DNA of 64,000 bases, from assembly GCF_020379485.1 (NCBI RefSeq), contig NC_063447.1, positions 55,789,452-55,853,451 on the forward strand, given 5' to 3'. The translations under genes were made by a program, and so were the position numbers. Shown here piece by piece: positions 35,817 to 47,484 of this stretch. The DNA comes from Brassica napus (Eukaryota > Streptophyta > Magnoliopsida > Brassicales > Brassicaceae). The notes beneath the pieces are model-generated. The model saw only the letters and a program-made list of their open reading frames with translations, made no database searches and was not told the DNA's origin. Numbering within the stretch: the first letter of the stretch is position 1; each line of letters opens with the position of its first letter.

Positions 35817-36382
35817 GGGATTTTTATGTATCTACGTTGGCGTGAGTGTAGCTAATCTACCCTTTATAAGTTTATAACTGAATATATAGATACACGAGTT
35901 CCCAGTCTTATTCGACTCGGTGCTTTAAACGTTTACTTGGAAGAGATAGATAACAGGAATAAACATCTCGGTTTGGATCAAGCTTCTTAATAATTGAATC
36001 ACCATCATGAACTCAAGATTCTACTCGATACAAATCCAAAAACGGCACAAAAATTAGACGTACACCTTGTGATTTATCATATCGTCTACAAGGGTCTGGA
36101 CAAACATCATTTTCTGGCTAGGTTAAGTGAGATGTTAAACAAAATAATAACATTCTGCTAATTTCATGGATCTAGAAAGTAGAAACTCTTACTCTCGATC
36201 ATTACATTCAAAGATCATATTCTAAACTCTCTGTTTTGGATTAGTGTATACATTTGTAAAGAGTCTGTAACAAGAAGATTACCTATATCATCCACAACAG
36301 GTGGACCTTTTCAAACTAAGAGGCTAGAAGAAAACGAAACACACAAAATGAAAACTACACTTGTCTCTCACTTATAAAATGC
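35817..36382. other. 3' flank of F-box gene 2, duplicated elsewhere
   Basis: 35827-36010 closely matches 40826-41010 (GGCGTGAGTGTAGCTAATCT core), showing that the downstream flanks of F-box copies 2 and 3 share an origin. Confidence 0.75.
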
Positions 36383-37606
36383 TTAAAGAAGCTTCACATT
36401 CTCAACGTAGTTAAGATAGGTGTGGAAACTCCCACCATGAAACGCTTCTAGTCCTTGGATTCCAACTTTTGTGATGGTCTTTCTCTCCACGTTGAAGTAG
36501 ATGACATAGTAAGGCAGTCTTTGGAACCAGGGGGCCAAGACGATTTCATTTACACCAACCATTCCAGCAATGCACATTGTCTCCGCCGCAACCACATCCT
36601 CCCAGGAAGGTGGCAATACGTATATGTGATTGAACCACTCGTGCTTTACAGCGTCTCGTACAACCCACAGCTCAAAACTTGTTCTTGCTCCACTAACATC
36701 ATGAGAATCTCCAGACATAAGCAAACCTAGTTTCCCATCGTAGTTTACCAGAGTTGTTGAATCAGGCATTGCTTTACCGAACTTGACAGAGCTGAACTCC
36801 TCAGACCTCAAGTCAAAACAAACGACCATAGAATTCTCGGAAGATCCAGCTGCACTAGCTGCGTAGTAAAGAACGCCACTGATGCATATCCACTTACTTG
36901 AAGAACGATGTGGGATGCAACACTCGACCAACCTCCATGACAGTTTCTTGGTTCCTAATGTCAGAACTTGGTGCTCCACTGAGATCCAACCTTCACTAAC
37001 ACGCGACTTATTCATCGACAACACCTTGAACTCTTTCGCAATGGGATCATATCCAAGATAGCCTTCCACTCCATACTTCTTTTTCGAGTTCCACCTTGGT
37101 AAGGTCAAGGACTGTCCCGTGCTGGGGTTCGATATCACCGGAACACGCACTGGTCTTTGCAGCCCCTTAAGGTTCCGGTTATCTCCATAACAGAAGAAGC
37201 CACTGGTACAAGTACAACCATAGAATCCGTTGGAACGTGGGAAACGCGCAAGATGATTGGTTGCTACAACGTACGAGTTCTCTTCCGGATTTTCAGGCTG
37301 AGGTGACGTGATGAAGACAATCTCTCTGACGCTGTAATCTTCCCTGACGAAAAGGAGCTGGGGGCGAGCGCAAGATTTGGTCAAGAAAAGCTCTGTGAAA
37401 TCTTGACTGCGAAGCACGGAGGACCAGAGCTTGCATGCGCAACGGCATCTCGCCATCGCCTTCGACGGCAGCCTCGTGAATATCTCCATAGCGAGATCGT
37501 CAGGAACCGGCAATGAGTTCCGATGACGTCTGGTCATCGATCGTGTAACGCCTCCATAAATGGTTAGCTCGCCGTCCTTCGAGACGTTCTGCCGCGGTGG
37601 TTGCAT
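36383..37606 (-). CDS. F-box protein with FBA-type C-terminal domain (copy 2)
   Basis: Single exon, 407 residues from the chosen start at 37606 (MQPPRQNVSKDGELTIYGG...). The frame is open to 37747, but the upstream residues are low-complexity and unconserved. F-box VPDDLAMEIFTRLPSKAMAR is at about residues 34-75. The FBA type 3 region carries SPQPENPEENSYVVATNHLA, NPSTGQSLTLPRWNSKK, EHQVLTLGTKKLSWRLVECC, ICISGVLYYAAS and, near the end, PPSWEDVVAAETMCIAGMVG. It ends LNYVENVKLL, as copy 1 ends LNYVENVKFI. A presumed SCF substrate receptor with no breaks seen. It sits between two duplicated exonuclease 3' ends and is the most complete of the local paralogues. Confidence 0.9.
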   Translation of the reverse strand: MQPPRQNVSKDGELTIYGGVTRSMTRRHRNSLPVPDDLAMEIFTRLPSKAMARCRCACKLWSSVLRSQDFTELFLTKSCARPQLLFVREDYSVREIVFITSPQPENPEENSYVVATNHLARFPRSNGFYGCTCTSGFFCYGDNRNLKGLQRPVRVPVISNPSTGQSLTLPRWNSKKKYGVEGYLGYDPIAKEFKVLSMNKSRVSEGWISVEHQVLTLGTKKLSWRLVECCIPHRSSSKWICISGVLYYAASAAGSSENSMVVCFDLRSEEFSSVKFGKAMPDSTTLVNYDGKLGLLMSGDSHDVSGARTSFELWVVRDAVKHEWFNHIYVLPPSWEDVVAAETMCIAGMVGVNEIVLAPWFQRLPYYVIYFNVERKTITKVGIQGLEAFHGGSFHTYLNYVENVKLL

Positions 37607-38228
37607 GGCGGAGACACTTTGAGTAGAGTTCGTTATCGTTCTGGAAAGACTTAGTTCGTATCGAACTCTTTGTGTGTTTATTTCTTGGAGGGAGAGTTCG
37701 TATTGGTTTTGAAAGTCTTTATCTTTATTATAAAAAAAGAAAATCAAGAATTAGAGATTATGCATGATAAAGCCCATGCACGAACTCTTCGTGTTTTCTT
37801 TTATGCAGCCGCTTTACTTTTACAACTTTTTTTTACTTCCGTAATATAACAAATCCAAATTATAACAATTGTCTCTCTGAATGGTTGCTGCAGTATAAAA
37901 ACATTGATCATAATTCTCAATCTGGCGGCTACAGAGAACTCCACTTAACTTATAATACTCGTTTTTATAAGTTAACATCATGAGTTTAATTTCGTTCATC
38001 CAAAATTTGATGTTGATGTCAGAGACCATCTAAATATCTCGTTTTATCAATTAAAATATAACAAACCCGACTGTAATTTGACTAAATGAGATTTTAACTC
38101 ACATTTTAAAAGCTTAAGAATATTTTTAAGAAAATCTAAATTACAAATCAGTATGTTTTAACATTTTTTGATAAGTAGTGTTTTAACATTTTTATTTTAA
38201 TGCATTTAAAAAATATATAATTATATTA
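37607..38228. other. 5' flank of F-box gene 2
   Basis: Presumed promoter region. 37860-37965 resembles part of 40215-40410 and of 49290-49620 (3' flank of the exonuclease gene), another trace of the tandem duplication. Confidence 0.6.
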
Positions 38229-38628
38229 TTTTTATTTATATTAAAAATGAAAGTTATCTAAGATATTTTTTTTTAATTATTTTAATCTGTTTTCTTAAAA
38301 AAATTTAATAAAATTTCTGTAATTTGTTTGATTAGTTGTGTGATATATACTTATTTGATACATTTTTAAATGGATACAATTTTTTGTTTATGAAAATATA
38401 AATAAAATAATTCATTAATTTAATTTAACTTATATCAAACAAATAAAATGTTAGAATCAGTAAATTGACATGAAATAAGTATTATAATAAAAATAATAAA
38501 ATAAGTATATATCACACAATTAATCAAACGAATTGCATAAATTTTATTAATAGTTGATAACAAAACAGATTAAAATAATTTAAAACCAAAATTAAATTAT
38601 ATTTTATATAACTTTCATATTTAGTTAA
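38229..38628. repeat. Long inverted repeat, MITE-like
   Basis: Left arm 38229-38360 and right arm 38496-38628 are imperfect reverse complements; both read TTTGATTA(G/A)TTGTGTGATATATACTTAT on one strand. AT-rich and non-coding. Boundaries are approximate and no target-site duplication was established. Confidence 0.65.
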
Positions 38629-38829
38629 ATTACCGTGAGGTACACCATATTTTAATTGATAAAAACGGGAGATATAAACGGTCTTCGACATCCACATCAA
38701 TTTTTTTTATCAATGAAATTAAACTTGTGATGTTAACTACATAACATAATTAAGTTGATGGATGTTGTCATGCATAATATATACTTCGTGTTGCTAGGTA
38801 TACATTAGTTTAGTTTGCATGGTTAGCCA

Positions 38830-39280
38830 TGTGATTGGCCAATACTTCATGTAGTCAACAATCGTATTTCCAAAAAAATACAGTCTGGAGTTTTTATTTC
38901 TGTTATGCATCAGAGTAATTAAAGCTCAAATAGAAACAGCTTTGAATTCCTGATGAAATGTATCTTTTGTTTCTTGAACCACGGTTTCAAAACCATTTCT
39001 TACTTATTAGCAAGGCAAAATCATGCCACTAGTCTCAAAATAACAGATTGTTGACTAGAAAGTTAGAAACAAAGAATACAGAGAGGTCTACAAAAGAATA
39101 CAACAAACAACTGAATAGACTCGTTTCCTAGTTGATGACAAAATTGTCAAAACAGAGATGTAGCAAAAATACAGACAAAGATACAAAGTTGAGTTTCCAC
39201 AACTTTCTTTGTTGGATTATAAAGGCCGAATTCGTCAAAGTCTCTTCGTCCACTGGCAACAAAACAATGATCTTCTTAAA
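38830..39280 (-). pseudogene. Duplicated 3' end of RRP6L3-like exonuclease (copy a)
   Basis: Matches 49640-50030, including the last exon: read on the minus strand, a splice acceptor TTGCCAG is followed by TGGACGAAGAGACTTTG, then 3' UTR-like sequence. The exonuclease domain is absent. A SINE-like insertion cuts it on its 5' (right) side at about 39294. Confidence 0.8.
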
Positions 39281-39293
39281 AAAACTCTAACAC

Positions 39294-39537
39294 TCATGGG
39301 TTCAATTCCTTTAGGAACTAAATTATCAGAGCAGTCTGGGTTTGGGCTTCGATCCAAGTGGTTTACATGGTGGACCGTAACAGATGATCGGTTTACCCCT
39401 GGCATTAGTCGGAAGGTATTCCAAACATGGGTCAGACAGTGTGGTACGCTTTCGGGCTAGTCCATTCTGTAACACTAAGTACATTTCTCCCGAGGCTGAC
39501 CGGATCAGCCGATAGGATTTATCAAAAAAAAAAAAAA
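39294..39537 (+). mobile_element. SINE-like retroposon
   Basis: Ends in a run of about sixteen A and is flanked by AAAAAAACTCTAACAC (39278-39293) and AAAAAAACTCTTACAC (about 39534-39549), one mismatch. Near its start, GGGTTCAATTCC resembles an RNA polymerase III B box; the A box would lie upstream and is missing, which suggests 5' truncation. Confidence 0.7.
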
Positions 39538-39549
39538 AACTCTTACACA

Positions 39550-40230
39550 TTATACAAAAATTAACCAGATATGAAAAAGCATTAAAAAATCCAATTTATG
39601 TTTTATTTAATTCGATAAAAATGGAGAAAATAAAAATGGAGAAAATAACTTTTAACTTTTTTTTAACTTTAACTTAAAATAAATATTAAATTACCAAAAT
39701 CAACATTTTAAATAAATTATGTATTTATTATTAATTATATTATATAACTTACATATACTTATACTACTATATTTTCATTAATCGGTTTATTCGGTTTAAT
39801 AGGTTTATATACCAAACCATATCCATATACCGCGTGTTTTTTTAAAAAAATAGCATACATTTGATATATTCGGTATTACCAAATCCAAATCACTTTCTCT
39901 ATTTCAGTTCGGTTTTACCGGATTGAATACCCTTACATTTTAAACAAAAATAGCAAAAATTTGATGATTTCTTGCATCTAACAATAGTTTTATGATCTTA
40001 GACTTCTCTGTTTTGTATCTCAAAATAAAAGAAAAAAGGATTTTTGGTTATAGAAAAGAAAAATAAATGTGCTTGTTAGGCAGCCACTTTCCTTCCCACT
40101 CACTTCTAAAGCCTAATCATAATATCTCTGTTTTCTTTTATGCAGACACTTTACTTTTATAACTTGTTTTGACTTCAGTTAATATAACAAAAAAATATAA
40201 CACTTACCTCTCAAAATGGTTGCTGCAGTA
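39550..40230. other. Intergenic, with hAT-like remnant
   Basis: 39775-39935 contains CGGTTTATTCGGTTT and TTCGGTTTTACCGGATT tracts similar to the interiors of the hAT MITEs, but without recognisable ends. Otherwise nothing is seen. Confidence 0.45.
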
Positions 40231-40239
40231 TCAAAATGT

Positions 40240-40792
40240 GTTGGATTCTGCGGCTAAACATTTACCTTTTTCATGTCTTCCAGATGTTTGCAGTTTATTC
40301 CAATGTTGGAACCTTCATCTTCAACAGCATTGATCACTATTCTCAGTCTTTGACATTATAGCAGATTCTTAGGCTCTGGTGGCTACAGAGAACTCCAACT
40401 TAACTTTTAATACCCAACTTGAGTTGAAAAATCTACTGAGTACAGTTTGGAGTTTTCCTTTCTGCCATGCACAAGACCAATTAGAGTTTCAATCTCCATA
40501 GGAACAGCTTCAAAGTCCTGATGTAATGTACCTTTTGATACTTGAGCCGCGGTTTCAAAACCGACGAGCTCACCATTTATTACTGATTGGCAAGGCAAAA
40601 TCATGCTCATAGTTCCAAAACAAAGTAAAAACAACAGATTGTTTCTAGTATAGAGAAGTATACAAAAGAATACAACAAAACAACTGAATGGACTCGTTTC
40701 CTGGTTGATGATGACAAAACTGGCGAAAGAACAGAGACGTAGCAGAAACAGACAAAGAAACAAGGTAGAGCTACCCTGTGGAGACTTTCACA
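40240..40792 (-). pseudogene. Duplicated 3' end of RRP6L3-like exonuclease (copy b)
   Basis: Minus-strand sequence from 40792 reads the last codons of the exonuclease (KVSTG then TAG), followed by the 3' flank, matching 49290-49965. It lacks the Tourist-like MITE present in the original at 49337, so it is an empty-site copy. Confidence 0.8.
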
Positions 40793-41150
40793 GCAAGAGG
40801 GGGATTAGTCTATATGCCACAGCTCAATGTATCTACTTTGGCGTGAGTGTAGCTAATCTACCCTTGTTAGACTGACTTGGTATTATGCACGAGTTCCAAG
40901 TCTTATTTGACTAAGTGCTTTGAACGTTTACGTGGAAGAGCAAAATAACACAATAAACATCTCAGTTTGGTAACTTTGGTTCAACCTTCTTCAAAATTGA
41001 ACTATCATCATCTATAGATTTTCGTTAAATTTTTTGTGTCTTTCTCAATTATATCATAAGAAATTTTGACTTGTGATAAACACTCGAAGAATGTAACTAA
41101 AGATTAACGACACGCAAAACAAAAACTACACTTGATCTCACTTAAAATGT
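40793..41150. other. 3' flank of F-box copy 3
   Basis: 40826-41010 is duplicated at 35827-36010. No gene. Confidence 0.7.
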
Positions 41151-41238
41151 TTAAAGAATCTGCACATTTTCAATATAGTTGAGACAGGTACGGAAACTCT
41201 TACCCTGATACGCTTCCATTTCTTGGATTTCAACTTTC

Positions 41239-41697
41239 TGTAAGTCAAAAAAACACGTTTTACGTGTTGGTGGGCATGGACGGTGACGGCATGGACGGTG
41301 AGCTGAAATTGTTGACGTTGGTTTTGTCAAAGATTGTGAGCTCACCAAACACCTTCTTGATGCTTATAAAAGGAGAGCTAAGGAGAAGAAGAAATGCATC
41401 CCAAAAACAAGAAAACAGAGAGAACGAGAGAAGAGAAGAGAAGAAGAAAAAAAAAAGTTTTTTTTTCTCACAAAAAATTCTTCTTTAAGAAATTACGAGT
41501 AATTTCTGAGTGTATTTGGGATCGGGGTGTGAGTTGTGAGCTTGTAAAATTTCCCTGGTTGATAATAAAAGATCTATAGCAGGTCCGGAGACGTAGGCAA
41601 CATTGGCCGAACTCCGTTAACAATTTTGTGTGTGTGCTTCTTTCCCGCTCCCATAAATTCTGGTTTACCGCAAAATTTGACCGCATATTTCCTAACA
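41239..41697 (+). repeat. 5' LTR of Copia element 2
   Basis: 459 bp, TG...CA. TATAAAAGG at about 41365 is a plausible TATA box. Confidence 0.93.
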
Positions 41698-41699
41698 AC

Positions 41700-41710
41700 T
41701 GGTATCAGAG
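41700..41710 (+). other. Primer-binding site
   Basis: TGGTATCAGAG, complementary to the 3' end of initiator tRNA-Met, two bases after the 5' LTR. Confidence 0.92.
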
Positions 41711-41845
41711 TTTGAGTTACGGTGATCGGTTAAATTTTTTGCGGACTTACTATTCACGTGAACAGTAATTCGTGAATAGTGAATTTTTGTCGGTAATATC
41801 GGTTTGTCGACGTAGGTGTTCTAATACACGGTAGTTCCAGAAACG

Positions 41846-44800
41846 ATGGGAGGCGAAGACGGTTCGGCGCACAGTATCGAGAAATTTGACGGTACAGATT
41901 ATGCATTTTGGAGAATGCAAATTGAAGATTATCTGTACGGAAAGAAGCTTCATCAACCGCTGAGCAAAAAGCCTGAGAAGATGGATCAGGATGAGTGGGA
42001 GCTCCTTGACAGACAAGTTCTGGGTGTTATAAGGTTAACACTGTCGAAAAACGTTGCTCACAACGTTGCGAAGGAGAAGACCACAGAAGGGCTCATGAAA
42101 GTTCTCTCTGATATGTATGAGAAACCTTCGGCAAACAATAAGGTGTTTCTCATGAAGAAACTCTTTCATCTAAAGATGGAAGAAGGTGGCCTGGTTGCCG
42201 CACATGTGAACGAGTTCAACACGATTGTCAATCAACTGTCATCAGTTGAAATCGAGTTTGAAGATGAAGTGCGAGCACTGATTTTGTTGGCATCTCTGCC
42301 AAATAGTTGGGAGCCAATGAGGGCAGTGGTTAGTAATTCTGTGGGTACTCAAAAGCTCAAATTCAATGATGTTAGAGATCGTATCCTTGCTGAGGAAGTT
42401 CGAAGGATAGACTCTGGGGAGGCATCAACGAGCTCTGCTTTCAACGTGGAAAACAGAGGGAGAAACCCAGATAGAAATAACCGGAGTAATGGCAGATCAA
42501 AGTCAAGGAATGGACGGGGTCAGTTCAAATTCCGACAGCCTGCAGAGTGCTGGAATTGTGGAAAGACAGGGCACATTAAGAATAATTGCCGAGCACCACC
42601 GAAGAAGGAAGACAACACTAGAGGCGGAGCCAATGTAGTGACACGTGAAATCGCTGATGCATTGGTAGTGTCTGTTGATTCCCCGAGGAAAATTGAAGAT
42701 CATGATGCAGCTACAAGTACCACCAAAGCGTCAATATCCTATGTTGATAGCCCAGTCGATTCATGGGTTCTTGACTCAGGAGCGTCATTCCACACCACAC
42801 CGCACCATAACATTATGGAGAATTATGTTACGGGAAATTACGGAAAGGTATATCTTGCTGATGGATTACCTTTGGACATAGTTGGTATTAGAGATATCAA
42901 CCTGAAAATGTAAGACGGACGTGTGTGGAAGATTACGAAGGTCAGACATGTGCCAAAGTTGATGCGAAATCTGATCTCAGTAGGTCAACTTGATGATACG
43001 GGGCACGATGTTAATTTTGGTGGTGGAGCCTGGAGAGTCAAGAAAGGTTCCATGGTGGTGGCTAGAGGTCATAAAAGAGGCACTCTTTATATGACGACGA
43101 GTTATCAAGACATTGTTGCTGTTGTCGAGAATGCCAAACATACCAAGTTGTGGCATTGTAGGTTGGGGCCCATGAGTGAGAAAGAGATGAAACTCATGGT
43201 GGAAAATGGTGCTCTTCCGGATCTGAAGACGGTGGATCATCAGATGTGTGAAAGTTGCATCCTTGGGAAACAGAAACGAGTTAGTTTCTCTAAATGAGGA
43301 AGAGAGCCAAAATCTGAGAAGTTAGAGCTGGTGCACACTGACGTGTGGGGACCCGCTCCTGTTGCATCGCTGGGAGGTTCGTACTACAATGTGACCTTTA
43401 TTGATGACTCCACAAGAAAAGTGTGGGTTTACTTCATGAAGAACAAACATGAAGTGTTTTCGGTTTTCAAAATATGGAAAGCCATGGTTGAGATTGAGAC
43501 GAATCTCAAGTTGAAGTGTTTAAGGTCTGATAATGGTGGAGAGTACATCATCGACGAGTTCAAGAGATATTGCGCTGATAATGGGATCAAGATGGAAAAG
43601 ACTATTCCTGGAATGCCTCAACAGAATGGAATAGCGGAAAGGATGAACCGAACCTTGAATGAGCGTGCAAGGAGCATGAGATTGCACTGTGGATTGCCAA
43701 AGACGTTTTGGGCAGATGCAATCAATACCGCAGCCTTCTTAATAAACAGAGGACCGTCTGTACCGTTGGGATTTAAGATCCCTGAAGAAGTTTGGAGCGG
43801 AAAGAAAGTAAATCTTTCTCTAAAGGTGTTCGGATGCTTAGCTTATGTTCATATTGATGATGCTGCAAGAAGTAAACTTGACTCGAAGTCTAAGAACTGT
43901 TACTTCATCGGTTATGGTAACGCGGAGTTTGGTTACCGGTTTTGGGATGATGAAAATCGGAAGATCATCCGCAGCAAGAATGTTGTGTTCAACGAAGAAG
44001 CGTTGTACAAGGATAAGCTAAGAGAAGGCTCGGAGAAGAAAGAGCCTGGAGCTGTTGACTTAGAAGATATCCTGACACCGGAGTTGCCACAGGATACCGC
44101 AACAGCAGAAGAAGAAATCTCTCAAGACGAGAGTGGTGAGGCTGAAGAAAGTGATGATTCTGAAGTGGTCTCATATACACCAGTCACGGAGTTACGACGG
44201 TCAAGCAGAATCATCAGAAAGCCAGTAAGATTCTCTCCATCGCTCAACTACATATTGCTCACAGACAGAGGCGAGCCTGAATGTTATGAGGAAGCTATGC
44301 AAGTTGATGAGTCGATCAAGTGGGAGCTTGCAATGAACGACGAGATGGACTCGTTGTTATCCAATCACACGTGGGAGTTAGCAGATTTGCCTAAGGAGAA
44401 AAATGCATTGCATAACAAGTGGGTCTACCGAATAAAAGAAGAACCTAAATGGGAGTAAGCGCTATAAAGCGAGGCTTGTTGTGAAGGGATTCCAACAAAA
44501 AGAAGGCGTTGACTACACCGAAATCTTCTCTCCTGTAGTCAAGATGGTGACCATTAGAACGGTTCTTGGGCTGGTAGCACAAGAAGATCTGCATCTTCAA
44601 CAGATGGATGTGAAGACAGCATTTCTTCACGGTGATTTGGATGAGGAAATTTATATGAAGCAACCCGAAGGCTTTAAGATCAAAGGGAATGAAAGCCTTG
44701 TTTGCAAGCTGAAAAAGAGTTTGTACGGCTTAAAACAAGCTCCAAGACAGTGGTATAAACGGTTCGACAACTTTATTAAAGGCGTTGGTTTCTTGAGGTG

Positions 44801-45818
44801 TGAAGCTGACCACTGTTGTTACTTCAAAACGCTTGAAGAGTCCTACTTGATATTGCTCCTATATGTCGATGACATGCTGATAGTAGGAGCAGACTTGCAC
44901 GAGATCAATAGCTTGAAGACGAAACTCTCAGAAGAGTTTGCGATGAAAGACCTTGGAGAAGCAAGACAGATTCTAGGAATGAGAATCAGTAGGAGCAAGG
45001 AAGGTCTTAAGCTATCACAAGAGGAGTATGTGAAGAAAGTCCTCAAGAGGTTTAACATGGATGACGCAAAGCCAGTCAGTACTCCCCAGGCAAGTCACTT
45101 TCGGTTATCCAGAGAACAGTCTCCAAAAACGGAAGACGAGATGGCATGTATGGATAAGGTTCCATATGCTTCTGCTATAGGCAGCCTGATGTACGCGATG
45201 ATATGTACAAGGCCAGACATTGCACATGCAGTGGAAGTCGTCAGCAGATTTATGAGCAATCCAGGAAATGAACATTGGGAAGCCGTCAAGTGGATTTTCA
45301 GATATCTAAAAGGAAATCCAAGTTTGTCGCTATGTTTCACGAAGTCTGAGATGGGATTGCGGGGATATGTTGATGCTGACAATGGAGGTCATATTGACAG
45401 CACGAATAGCACAACCGGGTATGTCTACACCTTTGGCGGTACTGCAATTTGTTGGGTTTAAAAGTTGCAGAAAATTGTATCTCTATCAAGCTGTGAAGCT
45501 GAGTATGTTGTTGTAACGGAGGCAACAAAAGAGATGATATGGCTACAGTCTTTTCTAGAAGAGCTAGGCCATGACCAAGGGAAAGGTGTGTTGTACTGTG
45601 ACAGTAAAAGTGCCATCGATTTGGCAAAGAATCCGGTTTACCATGCTCGGACGAAGCACATACATCGTCGGTATCATTTCATCAGATCAGCGTTGGAAGA
45701 TGAAATGTTGGTGCTTGAGAAGATCCCAGGAAGCAAGAATCCGGCAGACATGTTGACGAAGGTCGTGCCGTATGATAAGCTGAGGTTGTGTGCAACCTCA
45801 GTTGGCTTGTTGGAGTAA
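41846..45818 (+). pseudogene. Copia gag-pol polyprotein gene, disabled
   Basis: The gag start MGGEDGSAHSIEKFDGTDYA leads to a CCHC knuckle (CWNCGKTGHIKNNC) and a protease site (LDSGAS). Integrase follows: the HHCC finger (LWHCRLGPMSE, where the second His expected in the family is Pro), and HTDVWGP, RSDNGGEY and GIAERMNRT of the catalytic core. Reverse transcriptase has YVDDMLIVG, and RNase H has SSCEAEY and CDSKSAIDLAKN. Breaks: TAA at 42911-42913, TGA at 43295-43297, an extra A near 44449-44451 causing a frameshift, and TAA at 45459-45461. The element cannot make its own polyprotein, although its LTRs remain similar. Confidence 0.95.
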
Positions 45819-45888
45819 CAAGCTGGGGAGACCTGCTACATCGATCAATGTGTGAAGACAGATTGAAATCAGTCTTCAAGTGGGAGAT

Positions 45889-46355
45889 TGTAAGTCAAAA
45901 AAACACGTTTTACGTGTTGGTCGGCATGGACGGTGACGGTATGGACGGTGAGCTGAAATTGTTGATGTTGGTTTTGTCAAAGATTGTGAGCTCACCAAAC
46001 ACCTTCTTCATGCTTATAAAAGGAGAGCTAAGGAGAAGAAGAAATGCATCCCAAAAACAAGAAAACAGAGAGAGAACGAGAGAAGAGAAGAGAAGAGAAG
46101 AAGGAAAAAAAAAAGTTTTTTTTTCTCACAAAAAAATCTTCTTTAAGAAATTACGAGTAATTTCTGAGTGTATTTGGGATCGGGGTGTGAGTTGTAAGCT
46201 TGTAAAATTTCCCTGGTTGATAATAAAAGATCTGTAGCAGGTCCGGAGACGTAGGCAACATTGGCCGAACTCCATTAACAATTTTGTGTGTGTGCTTCTT
46301 TCCCGCTCCCATAAATTCTGGTTTACCGCAAAATTTGACCGCATATTTCCTAACA
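45889..46355 (+). repeat. 3' LTR of Copia element 2
   Basis: 467 bp, near-identical to the 5' LTR; small indels in the purine-rich segment near 46068-46110. Confidence 0.93.
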
Positions 46356-47484
46356 CTTTCGTGGTCGTCTTTCTCTCAACATTGTAGTAGATGACATAGG
46401 CAGGCCCTTTGGTGATGGACGGGGACAAGACGATTTCATTTGTACCAACCAGTCCATCAATTAACATTCTTTCTACAACCACAGCCTTCCAAAGAGCAGG
46501 TAACATATAAACATGCTTGGACCAAACATGTTTTGCAGCGTCTTGTAGAACTCACAGTTCAAAACTTGTATTTGCTCGAGTAACAAAACTAGAATCCCTC
46601 GACAGAAGCAAGCCTAACTTGCCATTGTAGTTTACCATTTTCGTTGAATACTCCATTGATTTACTGAAAGTTTCCACGAACTTCACAAAGCTGAATTTCT
46701 CAGAGCTCAAATCAAAACAAGCTACCATGGAATACGGGGATGAATCGTTGACTGATGCTGCGTAGTACAAAACGCCACTGAATCATATCCACTTAAGAGA
46801 AAAATAATGAGGTACGCAACATTCGACCAACCTCCATGACAAATTCTTGGTTCCTAATGTCAGAACTTGGCGCTCCACAGAGATACTCTCACCATCACGC
46901 GAGCTGTTCATCGACAATAACTTGAGTTCTTTCTCCATCGGCTCATATCCAAGATAGCTCTGCACTCCATACCTCTTTTTCGAGATCAATATTGGCAAGG
47001 TGGACTGTCCCGTGTTGGGGTTACATATCGCCGGAACACACACTGACACTGGCCTTTTCTGCTCCTTTTCAGCTTTATAACAGAAGAATCCATAGGTAGA
47101 ACAACTATAGATTCCATGGTAAGATGGGAAACGCGCAAGATGATTGGTTGCTACAACCCACGAGTTCTCTTCCGGATTTTGAGGCTGAGGCGACGAGAAA
47201 AAGACAACCTCACTGTCATCTTGGAAGGCGAATAGAAGCTGAGGGCGAGCGCGAGATCTGGTCAAGAACAACTCTGTGAAACCTTGACCTCGAAGCGTTG
47301 ACGCCCATAGCTTGGATAAGCAACGGCATCTCGCTATGGACTTCGACGGCAATCTTGAGAATATCTCCAAAATGAGATCATCAGGAAGCAGCAATGTGTT
47401 TTAATGAAGTCTGGTCATCGATCGCGTTACGCGTCGAGAAATGGTTAGACCACCCTCCAGGACGTTCTGCCGCTGCGGTTTCAT

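Larger units (their letters stand above)
41239..46355 (+). mobile_element. Copia LTR retrotransposon (Tnt1/Tork-like), full length, coding broken
   Basis: LTRs 41239-41697 and 45889-46355 begin TGTAAGTC and end TCCTAACA; the 5-bp duplication CTTTC flanks them (41234-41238, 46356-46360). The primer-binding site TGGTATCAGAG at 41700-41710 is of the tRNA-Met type, and a purine tract (AAGTGGGAGA) precedes the 3' LTR. Domain order gag, protease, integrase, reverse transcriptase, RNase H is that of Copia elements. By eye the LTRs differ at about eight bases plus small indels, so the insertion is fairly young. Confidence 0.96.
41151..47484 (-). pseudogene. F-box/FBA gene (copy 3) split by a Copia insertion
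   Basis: A third paralogue of the local F-box genes. The start codon is at 47484 (MKPQRQNVLEGGL...). In-frame stops lie at 47401-47403 (just before the F-box LLPDDLILEIFSRLPSK), at 46783-46785 (after SLKWI, where intact copies have Cys) and at 46552-46554 (where they have Trp after SFEL). The reading frame reaches the RKTTTKV block at 46356. A 5.1-kb Copia element then intervenes, and the C-terminal end resumes at 41238 (KVEIQEMEAYQGKSF to LNYIENVQIL, stop at 41151). Four independent lesions make it dead. Confidence 0.92.
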
